Assembly (NCBI GenBank): GCA_900316055.1
Contig: ONBK01000009.1
Coordinates: 1 to 63,539, forward strand
Direction: 5' to 3'
From: an uncultured Bacteroidales bacterium
GTDB taxonomy: Bacteria; Bacteroidota; Bacteroidia; Bacteroidales; P3
Length of the DNA stretch: 63,539 nucleotides
Shown: one piece after another, positions 1 through 8,492 of the stretch
Layout of the letters: every line of letters starts with the position of its first letter
Numbering within the stretch: the first letter of the stretch is position 1
The notes under the pieces: generated by a model
The model's database searches: none
What the model saw: only the letters and a program-made list of their open reading frames with translations
What the model was told of the DNA's origin: nothing
Position numbers and translations under genes: made by a program

Positions 1-893
1 AGGTCGATGAGCATCAGGTGGTTGTCGGTACCGCCGCTGATGACCTTGTAGCCCTTGTTGACGAAGGCTTCGCACATCACCTTGGCGTTCTTCATCACCT
101 GCTGGATGTACTGGTCGTAGCTGTCGGTGAGAGCCTCGCCAAAGGCGACGGCCTTGGCGGCGATGACGTGCTCCAGAGGACCGCCCTGGGTGCCGGGGAA
201 CACAGCACTGTCGAGCAGGGCGCTCATCTTCTTGATTTCACCCTTCGGGGTGGTCTTGCCCCAAGGATTGTCGAAGTCCTGACCCATCAGGATCATACCG
301 CCACGAGGTCCGCGGAGGGTCTTGTGGGTGGTGGTGGTGACGATGTGGCAATACTTGACGGCATTGTTCAGGTAGCCCTTGGCAATCATGCCGCTGGGGT
401 GGCTGATGTCGCCCATGAGGATGGCACCGATCTTGTCGGCAATCTCGCGCATGCGGGCCCAATCCCAGTCACGGCTGTAGGCGCTGCCGCCGCCGATGAT
501 GAGTTTCGGGTGGTGCTCGAGGGCCTTCTTCTCCATGTCCTCATAGTCGACCATGCCGGTCTCTTCCTTCACCTGATAGCCAACCACCTTGTAGTTGATA
601 CCGCTGAAGTTGACGGGGCTGCCGTGCGAGAGGTGACCGCCGTGGTTGAGGTCCATGCCCATGAAGGTGTCGCCGCTGTTGAGGCAGGCCAGGAACACGG
701 CCATGTTGGCCTGTGCACCGCTGTGGGGCTGCACGCCGGGGTAGCCTTCGGCATACTTGTTGGTCATGACGGAACCCATGGCTTCCATCACCTGGTCGCT
801 GACGAAGTTCTCAGAGGCAATCAGCTCGATGCCTTTGGTCTGACGCTCACGCTCTTTGCGAATGAGGTCAAAAATCTCGTTATCTCTCTGCAT
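1..893 (-). CDS. glyA: Serine hydroxymethyltransferase, 3' end outside window, internal deletion
   Basis: Converts serine and tetrahydrofolate to glycine and 5,10-methylene-THF in the cytoplasm. The minus-strand reading from the ATG at 891-893 gives the family N-terminus, the ELIASENF motif, [19 protein letters not shown] and the PLP-lysine motif [13 protein letters not shown] (lysine about residue 191). The gene runs off the left edge, so its C-terminus is unseen. Oddity: NKYAEGYPG (ending at residue 53) is joined directly to VQPHSG. From memory of the family, about 31 residues beginning KRYYGGCE normally lie between these motifs, including an active-site tyrosine, so about 93 bp seem to be missing in frame. 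Identity is certain; whether the protein works, or the gap is an assembly artefact, is not. A TAnnTTTG box lies upstream. Confidence 0.93.
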   Translation of the reverse strand, partial: MQRDNEIFDLIRKERERQTKGIELIASENFVSDQVMEAMGSVMTNKYAEGYPGVQPHSGAQANMAVFLACLNSGDTFMGMDLNHGGHLSHGSPVNFSGINYKVVGYQVKEETGMVDYEDMEKKALEHHPKLIIGGGSAYSRDWDWARMREIADKIGAILMGDISHPSGMIAKGYLNNAVKYCHIVTTTTHKTLRGPRGGMILMGQDFDNPWGKTTPKGEIKKMSALLDSAVFPGTQGGPLEHVIAAKAVAFGEALTDSYDQYIQQVMKNAKVMCEAFVNKGYKVISGGTDNHLMLID

Positions 894-934
894 ATCTGTT
901 TGTTGTTTAATTATTTTATAACGATAATATTTTG

Positions 935-942
935 CAAAAATA
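935..942 (-). promoter_or_regulatory. Putative -7 box of glyA
   Basis: On the minus strand this reads TATTTTTG, a match to the Bacteroidota -7 consensus TAnnTTTG, 42 bp upstream of the glyA ATG. At the expected 19-bp spacing there is only a weak TTTC in place of the -33 TTTG. Confidence 0.5.
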
Positions 943-995
943 CAAATAAAAATGAAAAAATGAAAATGAAAAAATGAAAATTGGTTTTTTATGCG

Positions 996-1003
996 TATTT
1001 TTG
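996..1003 (+). promoter_or_regulatory. Putative -7 box close to a start codon
   Basis: TATTTTTG fits TAnnTTTG and lies only 9 bp before the ATG at 1013, so transcription would begin almost at the start codon. No -33 TTTG is seen 19 bp upstream, where AT-rich ATGAAAA-type repeats lie instead. Confidence 0.4.
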
Positions 1004-1012
1004 CACCCCGAA

Positions 1013-2209
1013 ATGAAAAAGATTGTTCTCGTCATACTCACCCTTATTGCACTACCGTCCAACAGTATTGCGCAACTTGTCCCATTGGTTTCCAAAGAAA
1101 GCAATGTTCTCTCGCTCGACATCAACCGTATCTATGACTACAATCAGTACGAGAAGTCGCGCTGGGGGCTGGGGCTGCAATATGACATCGCCCTCGGCGG
1201 CGAGCGTTTCAGCACCCTGTCGCTGAGTGGCTATGGTGCCTACGGATATGAGGACCAACGCTTCAAATGGGGGCTGATGGCCGGCCTGCAGAGCAAACTT
1301 AAGCACAAGCCACTCTTTTACGTGGAGTTTTTTCACGACCTCACACCCGATGCCTCGCGCTACCTCAACACCTACCAACTTCTTAACTTCACCTCTACAG
1401 GTTCCTACATGACACGCCTTTTCAGCGATACCTATCGACTCACTTTTGGCTTTTCGCGCCAAGCTACCGCCAAACGCACAGATGGTTTTGAACTGCGTCT
1501 CTCCAGAGAACGGCCTCTGCATTATGGGACCTCACTAATTTACCCTTCGAGTTATTCCGATTTGAAAAACATTCACCATACTGACTTTATCGAAGGACGC
1601 CTTTTCGTGTCCCATACTTCCGGTCTGCGCGGAGAACTTCTTGCGGGTACCCATGGAAAGTTCTCACACTTTTACCAAAACATGCAGCCGTTCCTCCGGC
1701 TGCTGCTACAATACGACAAAGAGATTATTTTCTCCACTTTCAAACTCGACTTTTTCGCCCAAGGAGGTTTCGCCAACAACGACGCCCCCTACAGTCGCCT
1801 CTTCGACCTCGGAGGTACCTGGGGCAGCCCCATCGCCTTACAGCGCTCGCTCCTAACCGCTCGCCCCAATGAGTTCGTTGCCAACCTATTCTCACTCATT
1901 AACCTTAAACTTACTACCCAAGAACCACTCTTTCGGTTCAATAGCGAGTTCCTCGCCATTGGCACCGCCCCCTCACCCTTCCTGCTATGCAACGCCGCTT
2001 GGGGAAAACTGCGTGACGGCGTAGAATCCTATGTCCCCGACAAAGGCATCGCCGAAGTGGGCGCCGGCGTAGACGGACTTCTTGTTTGGGGCGCTGTGAA
2101 ATGGGGTGGTGCTGTGGTCTACCGCCTCACCCCCTCTTCCGCCGCTTATCACTACTCCGACACCAAGGATAACCTCGTCTTCCTCTTTACCGCGCAACTG
2201 GACATATAA
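1013..2209 (+). CDS. Putative outer-membrane beta-barrel protein
   Basis: A 398-residue secreted protein of unassigned function. The ATG at 1013 is preferred over the in-frame ATG at 974 because it begins a clean signal peptide, [21 protein letters not shown]. The rest has alternating polar and aromatic residues typical of outer-membrane beta strands. The C-terminal half (for example [20 protein letters not shown]) resembles the barrel portion of DUF5686-type Bacteroidota proteins by eye; this is a loose resemblance, not an assignment. The protein ends in AQLDI, consistent with a final barrel strand. It is divergent from glyA and separated from the next gene by a repeat cassette. Confidence 0.75.
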   Translation: MKKIVLVILTLIALPSNSIAQLVPLVSKESNVLSLDINRIYDYNQYEKSRWGLGLQYDIALGGERFSTLSLSGYGAYGYEDQRFKWGLMAGLQSKLKHKPLFYVEFFHDLTPDASRYLNTYQLLNFTSTGSYMTRLFSDTYRLTFGFSRQATAKRTDGFELRLSRERPLHYGTSLIYPSSYSDLKNIHHTDFIEGRLFVSHTSGLRGELLAGTHGKFSHFYQNMQPFLRLLLQYDKEIIFSTFKLDFFAQGGFANNDAPYSRLFDLGGTWGSPIALQRSLLTARPNEFVANLFSLINLKLTTQEPLFRFNSEFLAIGTAPSPFLLCNAAWGKLRDGVESYVPDKGIAEVGAGVDGLLVWGAVKWGGAVVYRLTPSSAAYHYSDTKDNLVFLFTAQLDI

Positions 2210-2235
2210 AAAATAATACAATAAAACTGACATTG

Positions 2236-2460
2236 GCCCGTTATAGGTTATTGGTTATTGGTTAGTGAAAGGTTAGTGGTTAGTGGTTATTGGTTATAGA
2301 AAGGCTGCCGCGGTCGTGCTGCGCAAGCGTCAATAACCTATAACCTATAACCAATAACCAATAACCTTTAAAACCTTTTAAACCTTTTAAACCTTTTAAA
2401 CCTTTTAAACCTCTTAAACCTTTTAAACCTCTTAAACCTTTTAAACCTTTTAAACCCTTT
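2236..2460. repeat. Repeat cassette: 7-bp arms, GC core, then 9-bp array
   Basis: From 2241 to about 2300 there are tandem GGTTATT/GGTTAGT-type heptamers. A core at about 2301-2331 contains GGCTGCCGCGG. Heptamers in the opposite orientation (TAACCTA, TAACCAA) follow to about 2367, so arms and core could fold as a long hairpin. A run of roughly ten 9-bp CCTTTTAAA units then abuts the ATG at 2461, occupying the position of a ribosome-binding site. Confidence 0.85.
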
Positions 2461-3900
2461 ATGAAAAAGACTGATATGAAAAGACTCTTTTTTAGCATGT
2501 TGTTGTTCCTCGGAACGACTGGGATTACCGAGGCACAATCGTATAAGATAGTTTTCAAACTCGATGGTGCCACCGACTCTGTGCTCTACATCGGCCGTCA
2601 TTTCCGTGACCAGTTCCAGATTCAAGACTCCGCCCGTCGCGCCAAAGATGGAAGCTATACCTTCCAGGGAAAGAAGAAATGGAACCGCGGCATCTACGCC
2701 CTTGTGCAACAAAACCGCGAGAAGTCTCTGGGCGACTTCGCCATCGACGATAGCCAGCAGTTTACCATCTCCGCCGATGCCAAACTCACCCCCTCCACAG
2801 TGAAGGTCAAGGGAAGCGATGCCAACAGCCAGATGTTTAGTTATATCGCAACATGGAACGATGCAAAGCAGCGGAGAAACGAAATCAACAATCGCAAGAA
2901 AGATGCAGCCACCAAAGAACAGGCAGAGAAGGAAGAAAAGGCTCTGATTGACCAGATGGATGCCTATAACAAGACTGCCCTCCACCCTAAAAAATCCGTC
3001 CTCTTCTTCGACCTCGTCAATCTCTTCGAGGATGCCGATGTGCCCGACAGTATCCAGGACAAAGCCACCTATTTCCGTGCCCACTATTGGGATTGTCTCT
3101 TCAGCCCTGAGAACCGCAAGAAATGGAAGACCGAAGAGCTGATTTACACTCCCGACCTCTACAAAAAAATGAACTATTTCTTCTACGGCATGCTTTACTA
3201 TGCCGACAGCGATACCATCATAGCCGAAATCGACCGTCTCGCCACTCGCATCGGCGACGACACCCTCCTCCTGCGCTATCTCTTCGACCATATCGAACCT
3301 CGCTACTATCGCTCCACTCGAAATATCGGCTGGGATGCCGTTTGGTGCCATCTCGCAGGAAACTACTACCTCAAAGGCCGCTGTCCTTGGGCCACTGAAG
3401 GTACCTTGCACAATATGCGCTACAACTACAACCGTATACGTCAGAGCCTCATCGGTGCCCACGGACAAGAGCTTTGGATGGCCGACACCAACCAGAGTTC
3501 CAATCCTGAAGACTGGATCAGCAGCCACCGATTCCCACAGAAATATGTCATCCTATGGTTCTGGGACCCCGACTGCCACCATTGTCAGGAACAGAGTGCC
3601 GAGCTGAAAGTCCTCTACGACTCCCTCCTCACCACCCCCAACCGCCCCTTCGAAGTTTATGCCGTGGGCTATGAAAGCGACATCGCAAAGTGGAAGAAAT
3701 ATGTTAAAGACCATAACTTCCGCTGGGTCAACGTCGGAGGCCCCAATGTCAACATCGATTATCAAGAGGCCTACAATATCCACGGCGCCCCCACTATGAT
3801 TATCCTCAACGAAAAGCGCGACATCATCATGAACAAGGTGCTGCCCATCAAGGGCCTCCTACGCTTCCTCGAAGAATACGAAAAGAAAAATAAGAAATAA
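2461..3900 (+). CDS. Secreted thioredoxin-fold protein, DUF5106-like
   Basis: A 479-residue exported protein. Either ATG 2461 or ATG 2476 could be used; the signal peptide is MKRLFFSMLLFLGTTGITEA followed by QS. The N-terminal ~90 residues look like the DUF4369-type beta domain (YKIVFKLDGATDSVLYIGRH), followed by a helical DUF5106-like middle region. The C-terminal ~130 residues form a thioredoxin-like domain with WFWDPDCHHC (cysteines 372 and 375) and the cis-proline region GAPTMIIL. The family is common in Bacteroidota and is presumed to handle periplasmic disulfides, but the CHHC redox pair has no proven partner. The start codon sits directly on a 9-bp repeat array. Confidence 0.85.
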   Translation: MKKTDMKRLFFSMLLFLGTTGITEAQSYKIVFKLDGATDSVLYIGRHFRDQFQIQDSARRAKDGSYTFQGKKKWNRGIYALVQQNREKSLGDFAIDDSQQFTISADAKLTPSTVKVKGSDANSQMFSYIATWNDAKQRRNEINNRKKDAATKEQAEKEEKALIDQMDAYNKTALHPKKSVLFFDLVNLFEDADVPDSIQDKATYFRAHYWDCLFSPENRKKWKTEELIYTPDLYKKMNYFFYGMLYYADSDTIIAEIDRLATRIGDDTLLLRYLFDHIEPRYYRSTRNIGWDAVWCHLAGNYYLKGRCPWATEGTLHNMRYNYNRIRQSLIGAHGQELWMADTNQSSNPEDWISSHRFPQKYVILWFWDPDCHHCQEQSAELKVLYDSLLTTPNRPFEVYAVGYESDIAKWKKYVKDHNFRWVNVGGPNVNIDYQEAYNIHGAPTMIILNEKRDIIMNKVLPIKGLLRFLEEYEKKNKK

Positions 3901-4054
3901 CGTTTAAAGTTTATAGTTTAAAGATTAAAGTTTAAAGTTTATAGTTTAAAGTTTAAAGTTGGCTTTCACCTTTCACCTCTCACCTTTCACCTTTCACCTT
4001 TCACCTTTCACCTCTCACCTTTCACCTTTCACCTTTCACCTTTCACCTTTCACG
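3901..4054. repeat. Heptamer arrays abutting the mutL start
   Basis: 3901-3958 is TTTAAAG/TTTATAG heptamers. 3961-4053 is about thirteen CTTTCAC/CTCTCAC heptamers, ending one base before the mutL ATG at 4055. Because 3 x 7 bp is 21 bp, the array is an open frame encoding repeating FHLSPFT. It extends the mutL frame back to a TTG at 3959. Confidence 0.9.
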
Positions 4055-5830
4055 ATGGATTTGATTAACATACTGCCCGACAGCGTGGCCAACCAGATTG
4101 CGGCCGGCGAGGTGGTCGACCGTCCCGCCAGCGCTGTGAAAGAGCTGCTGGAGAATGCTATGGATGCCGGCGCCACCCAGATTGACCTCATCGTCAAAGA
4201 CGCAGGCCGTACCCTTATACAAGTGGTCGACAATGGCTGCGGCATGAGCGACAGCGATGCCCGCCTCTGCTTCGAGCGTCACGCCACCAGCAAAATACAC
4301 CAAGCCGACGACCTCTTCGCCATCCATACCATGGGCTTCCGCGGCGAGGCTTTAGCCTCCATCGCCGCCATTGCTCAAGTAGAGTTAAGGACTCGTCTGC
4401 ATGACAACGAACTGGGCACCTCCATCCTCATCGAAGGTTCCCATATCGTCAGCCAGCAGCCCACGGCCTGTCCCACCGGCACCTCGATGGCGGTAAAGAA
4501 CCTCTTCTTCAACGTTCCTGCACGCAGAAATTTCCTCAAGAAAGACAGTGTTGAGCTCTCCCATATCGAGGAGGTCTTTCGCCGCATCACCCTCATACAC
4601 TACGACATTGCCTTTACCCTCAACTCCAATGGACGCCTTCTCTACGACCTCAAGGCCGGCAGCCTACTGCAACGCATCAGCCAGCTCTTCGGAAACCCCT
4701 ACAAGGAGCGTTTCTTTGCTGTAGAAGAGGAGACCGACATCGTGAAAATCAAAGGATTTGTTGGAAAACCCGAGTTCTCACGCAAAACACGTGGCGAGCA
4801 GTACCTCTTCGTCAACGGCCGCTTCATCAAGCACCCAGCTCTCAGCGCCGCTGTGGAAAAAGCCTATGCCGACCTGCTTCCCGACCACTCCTACCCTTCC
4901 TATTTCATCGGCCTACAAGTCGACCCCGCACGTATCGATGTCAACATCCACCCCACCAAGACCGAGGTAAAGTTTGTTGATGACCACGCCCTCTTCGCCA
5001 TCCTCCGTTCGGCAGTGAAGAAAGCCCTCGGCCAGTTCACTCTGGCCACCGAACTCTCTTTCGACACACCTCCCGAGTTCAATATTCCCCCTGCTCCTAA
5101 GGGCTACAATCCTCCAGCCCCCAAGATAAAGTACAACCCCGACTATAACCCTTTCCGCACCACCTCAAGCCAAACTCACCTGAACCTCTCTCCAAAGCCC
5201 AAACCTATAGAAACTATAGACACCATAAATACTATAGGCGCTATAGCCCCTATAGAGACTACAACCCCTAAAACCGCCTCCTCGTCCTGCCTCCAACTCC
5301 AATCCCGCTATATCGTCACCCCTCTCTCTTCCGGCCTTGCCGTCATCGACCAGCAGCGCGCCCACGAGCGCATCCTTTTCGACAAACTCTCACAATCAAA
5401 CAATCAAGCAATCAAACAATCCCAGACACTCCTCTTCCCCGTCAACTGCCAGTTCTCCCCTGCCGATGCCGACCTCTTCAGCGAGTTGCTGCCCGACCTG
5501 TGCTCCTACGGATTCTCCGTGGAGCCTCTCTCTCAGTGTACCTTTGTGATTACCGCCACTCCTGCCGACCTCGAAGAGGACGACCTGCAGGGCTGCTTCG
5601 ACCAGATGCTCGCCGACTATAAAGGAGCCACCATGCAGAAATTCAGCAACCGCTCGCAGAGTCTCTGCGCCTCACTGGCTCGCCAAATGGCCATCCGTCC
5701 CGGGAAGGTGCTTTCGCAAGAGGAAATGCAGCAACTCGTGGCCGACCTCTTTGCCTGCCCCATGGCCGACACCGCCCCCAGCGGCAAGAAAATCATCACC
5801 ATCGTCAAACCCGAAGAACTACTTAAATAA
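4055..5830 (+). CDS. mutL: DNA mismatch repair protein MutL
   Basis: A 591-residue GHKL ATPase that couples MutS mismatch recognition to strand incision. The N-terminal half has ELLENAMDAGAT (motif I), DNGCGM (motif II), GFRGEAL (motif III) and NVPARRNFL. The C-terminal half carries DQQRAHERILFD, a variant of the MutL endonuclease motif DQHA(x)2E(x)4E with Gln for His and a terminal Asp. The ATG at 4055 (MDLINILPDSVANQIAAGEV) matches family N-termini; the upstream frame is repeat-derived and rejected. Two repeat tracts lie inside the gene: a 9-bp ACTATAG-type array at about 5205-5270 in the linker, and an 8-bp AATCAAAC array at 5392-5421 encoding SNNQAIKQS just after the endonuclease motif. 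Confidence 0.96.
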   Translation: MDLINILPDSVANQIAAGEVVDRPASAVKELLENAMDAGATQIDLIVKDAGRTLIQVVDNGCGMSDSDARLCFERHATSKIHQADDLFAIHTMGFRGEALASIAAIAQVELRTRLHDNELGTSILIEGSHIVSQQPTACPTGTSMAVKNLFFNVPARRNFLKKDSVELSHIEEVFRRITLIHYDIAFTLNSNGRLLYDLKAGSLLQRISQLFGNPYKERFFAVEEETDIVKIKGFVGKPEFSRKTRGEQYLFVNGRFIKHPALSAAVEKAYADLLPDHSYPSYFIGLQVDPARIDVNIHPTKTEVKFVDDHALFAILRSAVKKALGQFTLATELSFDTPPEFNIPPAPKGYNPPAPKIKYNPDYNPFRTTSSQTHLNLSPKPKPIETIDTINTIGAIAPIETTTPKTASSSCLQLQSRYIVTPLSSGLAVIDQQRAHERILFDKLSQSNNQAIKQSQTLLFPVNCQFSPADADLFSELLPDLCSYGFSVEPLSQCTFVITATPADLEEDDLQGCFDQMLADYKGATMQKFSNRSQSLCASLARQMAIRPGKVLSQEEMQQLVADLFACPMADTAPSGKKIITIVKPEELLK

Positions 5831-5935
5831 CACCAATCAATAACCTATCTGCCTAACCTTTGGTCACGGCCTGCGACCTTGTGGAGCAAACCCATAACCT
5901 ATAACCTATAACCTATAACCTATAACCTTTCATCA
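5831..5935. repeat. Modular CTGCCTG element plus AACCTAT heptamers
   Basis: 5849-5893 is a short-form copy of the dispersed element: CTGCCTAACC, a GGTCACGGCCTGCGAC core, and a GGAGCAAACC end. Tandem AACCTAT heptamers fill 5893-5928 up to the rhomboid start. Confidence 0.85.
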
Positions 5936-6544
5936 ATGACCCAATATCAACCTCAGGGCTTCAGCCTCTTACCCACGGCAGTCAAACATCTGCTCATCAT
6001 CAACATCCTCGTCTTCGCTACCGACTACGTGTTGCAGTCGCGTGGTATCTATCTGGCCGAGTATCTGGCACTCTTCAGTCTCCCTACCCACGAGTTCCAA
6101 CCCTGGCAGCCCCTCTCCTATATGTTTATGCATGCCAACCTCAGCCACATCTTCTTCAATATGTTCAACCTCTGGATGTTCGGTGCTGCCATGGAGAACT
6201 TCTGGGGTACCCGTCGGTTCCTCTTCTACTATCTTGTCTGCGGTATTGGCGCAGGGCTGCTCTATATGCTGGTGCCAGGCTTGCATGTCACCATCGGTGC
6301 CTCCGGTGCGGTCTACGGCATCCTGCTGGCTTTCGGCATGACCTTCCCTAACGAATACATCTACCTCTATTTCCTCATGCCTATCAAAGTCAAGTGGTTC
6401 ATCATCGGCATGATTGCCATCGAGATTCTCCAAGGTGTCTTCTACTCCTTCGACGGCGTGGCCCACTTCGCCCACCTCGGTGGCATGCTCATTGGCTTCC
6501 TCCTCATCCTCTGGTGGCGCAAGCACCCCTTCTCCCGGTTCTAA
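5936..6544 (+). CDS. Rhomboid family intramembrane serine protease
   Basis: A 202-residue polytopic protease that cleaves transmembrane substrates inside the inner membrane. It shows about six hydrophobic segments, the L1-loop and HANLSHIFFNM motifs (helix 2), the serine motif GASGAVYG (Ser123) and the catalytic histidine in AHLGG (about His180). This is the minimal rhomboid core without an extra cytoplasmic domain. Substrates cannot be predicted. A strong bidirectional terminator follows. Confidence 0.95.
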   Translation: MTQYQPQGFSLLPTAVKHLLIINILVFATDYVLQSRGIYLAEYLALFSLPTHEFQPWQPLSYMFMHANLSHIFFNMFNLWMFGAAMENFWGTRRFLFYYLVCGIGAGLLYMLVPGLHVTIGASGAVYGILLAFGMTFPNEYIYLYFLMPIKVKWFIIGMIAIEILQGVFYSFDGVAHFAHLGGMLIGFLLILWWRKHPFSRF

Positions 6545-6572
6545 ATAAAGGTGAGAGGTGAAAGGTAAAAAT

Positions 6573-6612
6573 AAACCTGCCGGAGGGAAGTCCTTCCGGC
6601 AGGTTTTCTTTA
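6573..6612 (+). terminator. Rho-independent terminator, probably bidirectional
   Basis: Perfect 12-bp arms AAACCTGCCGGA (6573-6584) and TCCGGCAGGTTT (6595-6606) are followed by TCTTT. It lies between the convergent rhomboid and kdd genes. Confidence 0.85.
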
Positions 6613-6615
6613 AAC

Positions 6616-6683
6616 GTTTGCTTCAGCCCCTGCTCACCGACTTTGCTTGCGTCGCAGGCCGTGTCTCCTATGGAGCCAGGCAG
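6616..6683. repeat. Long-form modular CTGCCTG element (minus orientation)
   Basis: Read on the minus strand it starts CTGCCTGGCTCC, passes through a GGCCTGCGAC core and ends near GAAGCAAAC. Its inner hairpin module (GGCTCCATAGGAGAC) differs from the GACCTTTGGTC module of most other copies but matches the copy at 56837-56905. Confidence 0.8.
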
Positions 6684-6707
6684 AAACGTTAACCGTCAAA
6701 CGTTACT

Positions 6708-7744
6708 TTATGCGTAGAGTTCTTCAAAAATCTTGCGCAGCTCGGGGCTCTCGCGGAGCTCCTGGAGGGTGAACTCGGCGTGACCTTTGGTGTAGCCGTT
6801 GCCCATGATCATGTTCACGTCGCTGCCGATACCCTCGGCACCGAGGCTGGCCTTGGTGAAGCTGGTGGCCATGCTGAAGAAGTAGTCTCCTGGTCGGGGA
6901 CGTTGACACAGTTGATGGTGACGTCGGCCATCTTGCCGCCCGTGAGGCGCTCGATGAGTTCATAGACCTGCACGGGGGTCATGCCGGCGGCGCTCTCTAC
7001 GATGTCGCAGAAACCAAGGTCTTTGATGCGCTGAGTGCTCTTGGGGCTGTTGGCAATGCCGATGACCTTACCGGTGACACCGACGCGCTTCTTGGCCTCG
7101 TAGCAGCAGAGCATGCCGCTCTTGCCACCGGCGCCGAGAATGACGACGGTCTGGCCATACTGGCACAGCTTGGCGGTCTGGGCGGGAGCACCGGCGACGT
7201 CGAGGGCACTCAGGGCGAGTTTCTCAGGCATGTCGGTCGGAATCTTGGCATAGATGCCACTCTCGAAGAGAATAGCCTTACCCTTGATGTCGACCTGGTC
7301 GACCTCGGGACGGATTTCGAGAATCTCGTCGATGCGGAGAGGAGTGAGGCTCAGCGAAACGAGAGTAGCGATACGGTCGCCCTCTTTGAGGTCGATTTTG
7401 CCCTTCAAGGCGTCACCAATCTTCTCGACCTTGCCAAGGAGCATACCGCCCGAACCAGTGCGACGGTTGCGGTGCTTGCCCTGGAGCTCGACATTGAGAA
7501 GCATCTCCTTCTTGACTTCTTCCATGATTTTCTCCTGGCTGGCGCCTTCGCCGGCCTGCTGTTTGGCATAGTTGTGGATGTCGGTGAAGGAAGCGGAGTC
7601 GATGTTCAGGGTCTGAACGTCGATGAGGATTTCGTTGTCCCAAATCTCATCCATGTTGTTGTCGAGCTTGTTGGCGGGCTGAGGGAGAACACCCTTCGGC
7701 TCGATGACGCGGTGGGTACCGTACTTGTTGCCTTTTTTCTGCAT
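6708..7744 (-). pseudogene. kdd: L-erythro-3,5-diaminohexanoate dehydrogenase, frameshifted
   Basis: The family converts 3,5-diaminohexanoate to 5-amino-3-oxohexanoate with NAD(P)+ in anaerobic lysine fermentation. The N-terminus (KYGTHRVIEPKGVLPQPA) and the Rossmann motif VILGAGGKSGML are characteristic. The first frame reads to NVPDQE at about 6890 and then degenerates. Shifting one base at about 6884-6890 restores DYFFSMATSFTKASLGAEG onward to RKIFEELYA and a TAA at 6708-6710, giving the expected length of about 345 codons. A single missing base therefore explains everything: either a recent frameshift or a sequencing error. No other lysine-fermentation gene is visible nearby. Confidence 0.85.
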
Positions 7745-7808
7745 AATAATAAGATATTTTATTGATTATTAATTTAATTAATTGACATTTATCTCACTGT
7801 TGAGGGAA

Positions 7809-7816
7809 CAAAGATA
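7809..7816 (-). promoter_or_regulatory. Putative -7 box of kdd
   Basis: The minus strand reads TATCTTTG, 64 bp upstream of the kdd ATG. No clear -33 TTTG is found at 19 bp. Confidence 0.5.
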
Positions 7817-7894
7817 CAAAAAAAAATCCATTCCGTATAAAAAAATCCACCCCAAAACACAAAGTCACTGATAACCAGCCATAAACACCCCACC

Positions 7895-7949
7895 AACACC
7901 CTATCAACTCCTAACCAAGTCCTACCATGGTAGGAGATGATAGGGTGTT
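7895..7949. repeat. Nested inverted repeat in the kdd/TonB-C divergent spacer
   Basis: Outer 12-bp arms AACACCCTATCA (7895-7906) and TGATAGGGTGTT (7938-7949) enclose TCCT/AGGA and a central palindrome CCTACCATGGTAGG (7921-7934). Further GTAGGG/TAGGTG-like half-motifs continue to about 7978. The rest of the 308-bp spacer (7745-8052) is AT-rich with the kdd -7 box; no gene is seen. Confidence 0.85.
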
Positions 7950-8052
7950 CGTAGGGTGATAGCAGGCAGTTCGTAGGGGAAAATTGTTATTTATTTATTA
8001 AGATATACAATAAAAGAAGCTATGGTGCGTTAAACACATATAAAAAAAATAT

Positions 8053-8490
8053 ATGAAAAGGGCATTTCTTTTGACTCCTATGCTGATGCTTGCCGGAACG
8101 GCCTGGACGCAGACCCCTCAGGAGGAAGTGAAGGTGACACCCAACGGTGCGAAGGTGGAAGAAGTTGACAACGTCATCTTCACCGTAGTAGAACAGAATC
8201 CCGAGTTTCCCGGCGGCACAGAGGCCCTCTACCAGTTCATCGCGGCCAACATCAAATGGCCCAACAACCAATGTGATTGCACCGGCAAAGTCTATGTCAC
8301 TTTTGTCGTCGAGAAAGATGGTAGCATCACCAACCCCAAGTTAATCCGTGACATCTGCGATATGCATTGTGGCTTTGGAGAGGAGGCGCTACGCGTGGTG
8401 AAGCTGATGCCCAAGTGGAAACCCGGCCAGCATCGTGGCAAGCCCGTGCGTGTCCAGTTCAACCTTCCCATTAACTTTACATTGCACTAA
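8053..8490 (+). CDS. Secreted TonB C-terminal domain protein
   Basis: A 145-residue exported protein: signal peptide MKRAFLLTPMLMLAGTAWTQ, a short linker, then a TonB C-terminal fold (FPGGTEALYQFIAANIKWP, GKVYVTFVVEKDGSITNPKLIRD, GKPVRVQFNLPINF). Unlike true TonB it has a cleavable signal and no proline-rich span or retained membrane anchor. It may be a periplasmic TonB-box binding module rather than the energy transducer. An unusual cysteine-bearing insertion (CDCTGK, CDMHCGFG) could form disulfides. It is 2 bp from the glycosyltransferase and so probably co-transcribed. Confidence 0.88.
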   Translation: MKRAFLLTPMLMLAGTAWTQTPQEEVKVTPNGAKVEEVDNVIFTVVEQNPEFPGGTEALYQFIAANIKWPNNQCDCTGKVYVTFVVEKDGSITNPKLIRDICDMHCGFGEEALRVVKLMPKWKPGQHRGKPVRVQFNLPINFTLH

Positions 8491-8492
8491 CC

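Noticed and set aside
18..977. Long plus-strand frame over glyA
   Set aside because: It is the antisense of serine hydroxymethyltransferase, which is clearly coded on the minus strand.
2280..3528. Minus-strand frames with KGLKGL or KRFKRF repeats
   Set aside because: They are translations of the 9-bp CCTTTTAAA array and the antisense of the thioredoxin-like gene.
3959..4054. N-terminal extension of MutL from TTG 3959
   Set aside because: It encodes only FHLSPFT repeats; the family N-terminus begins at ATG 4055. It is kept as a finding about the array, not as coding sequence.
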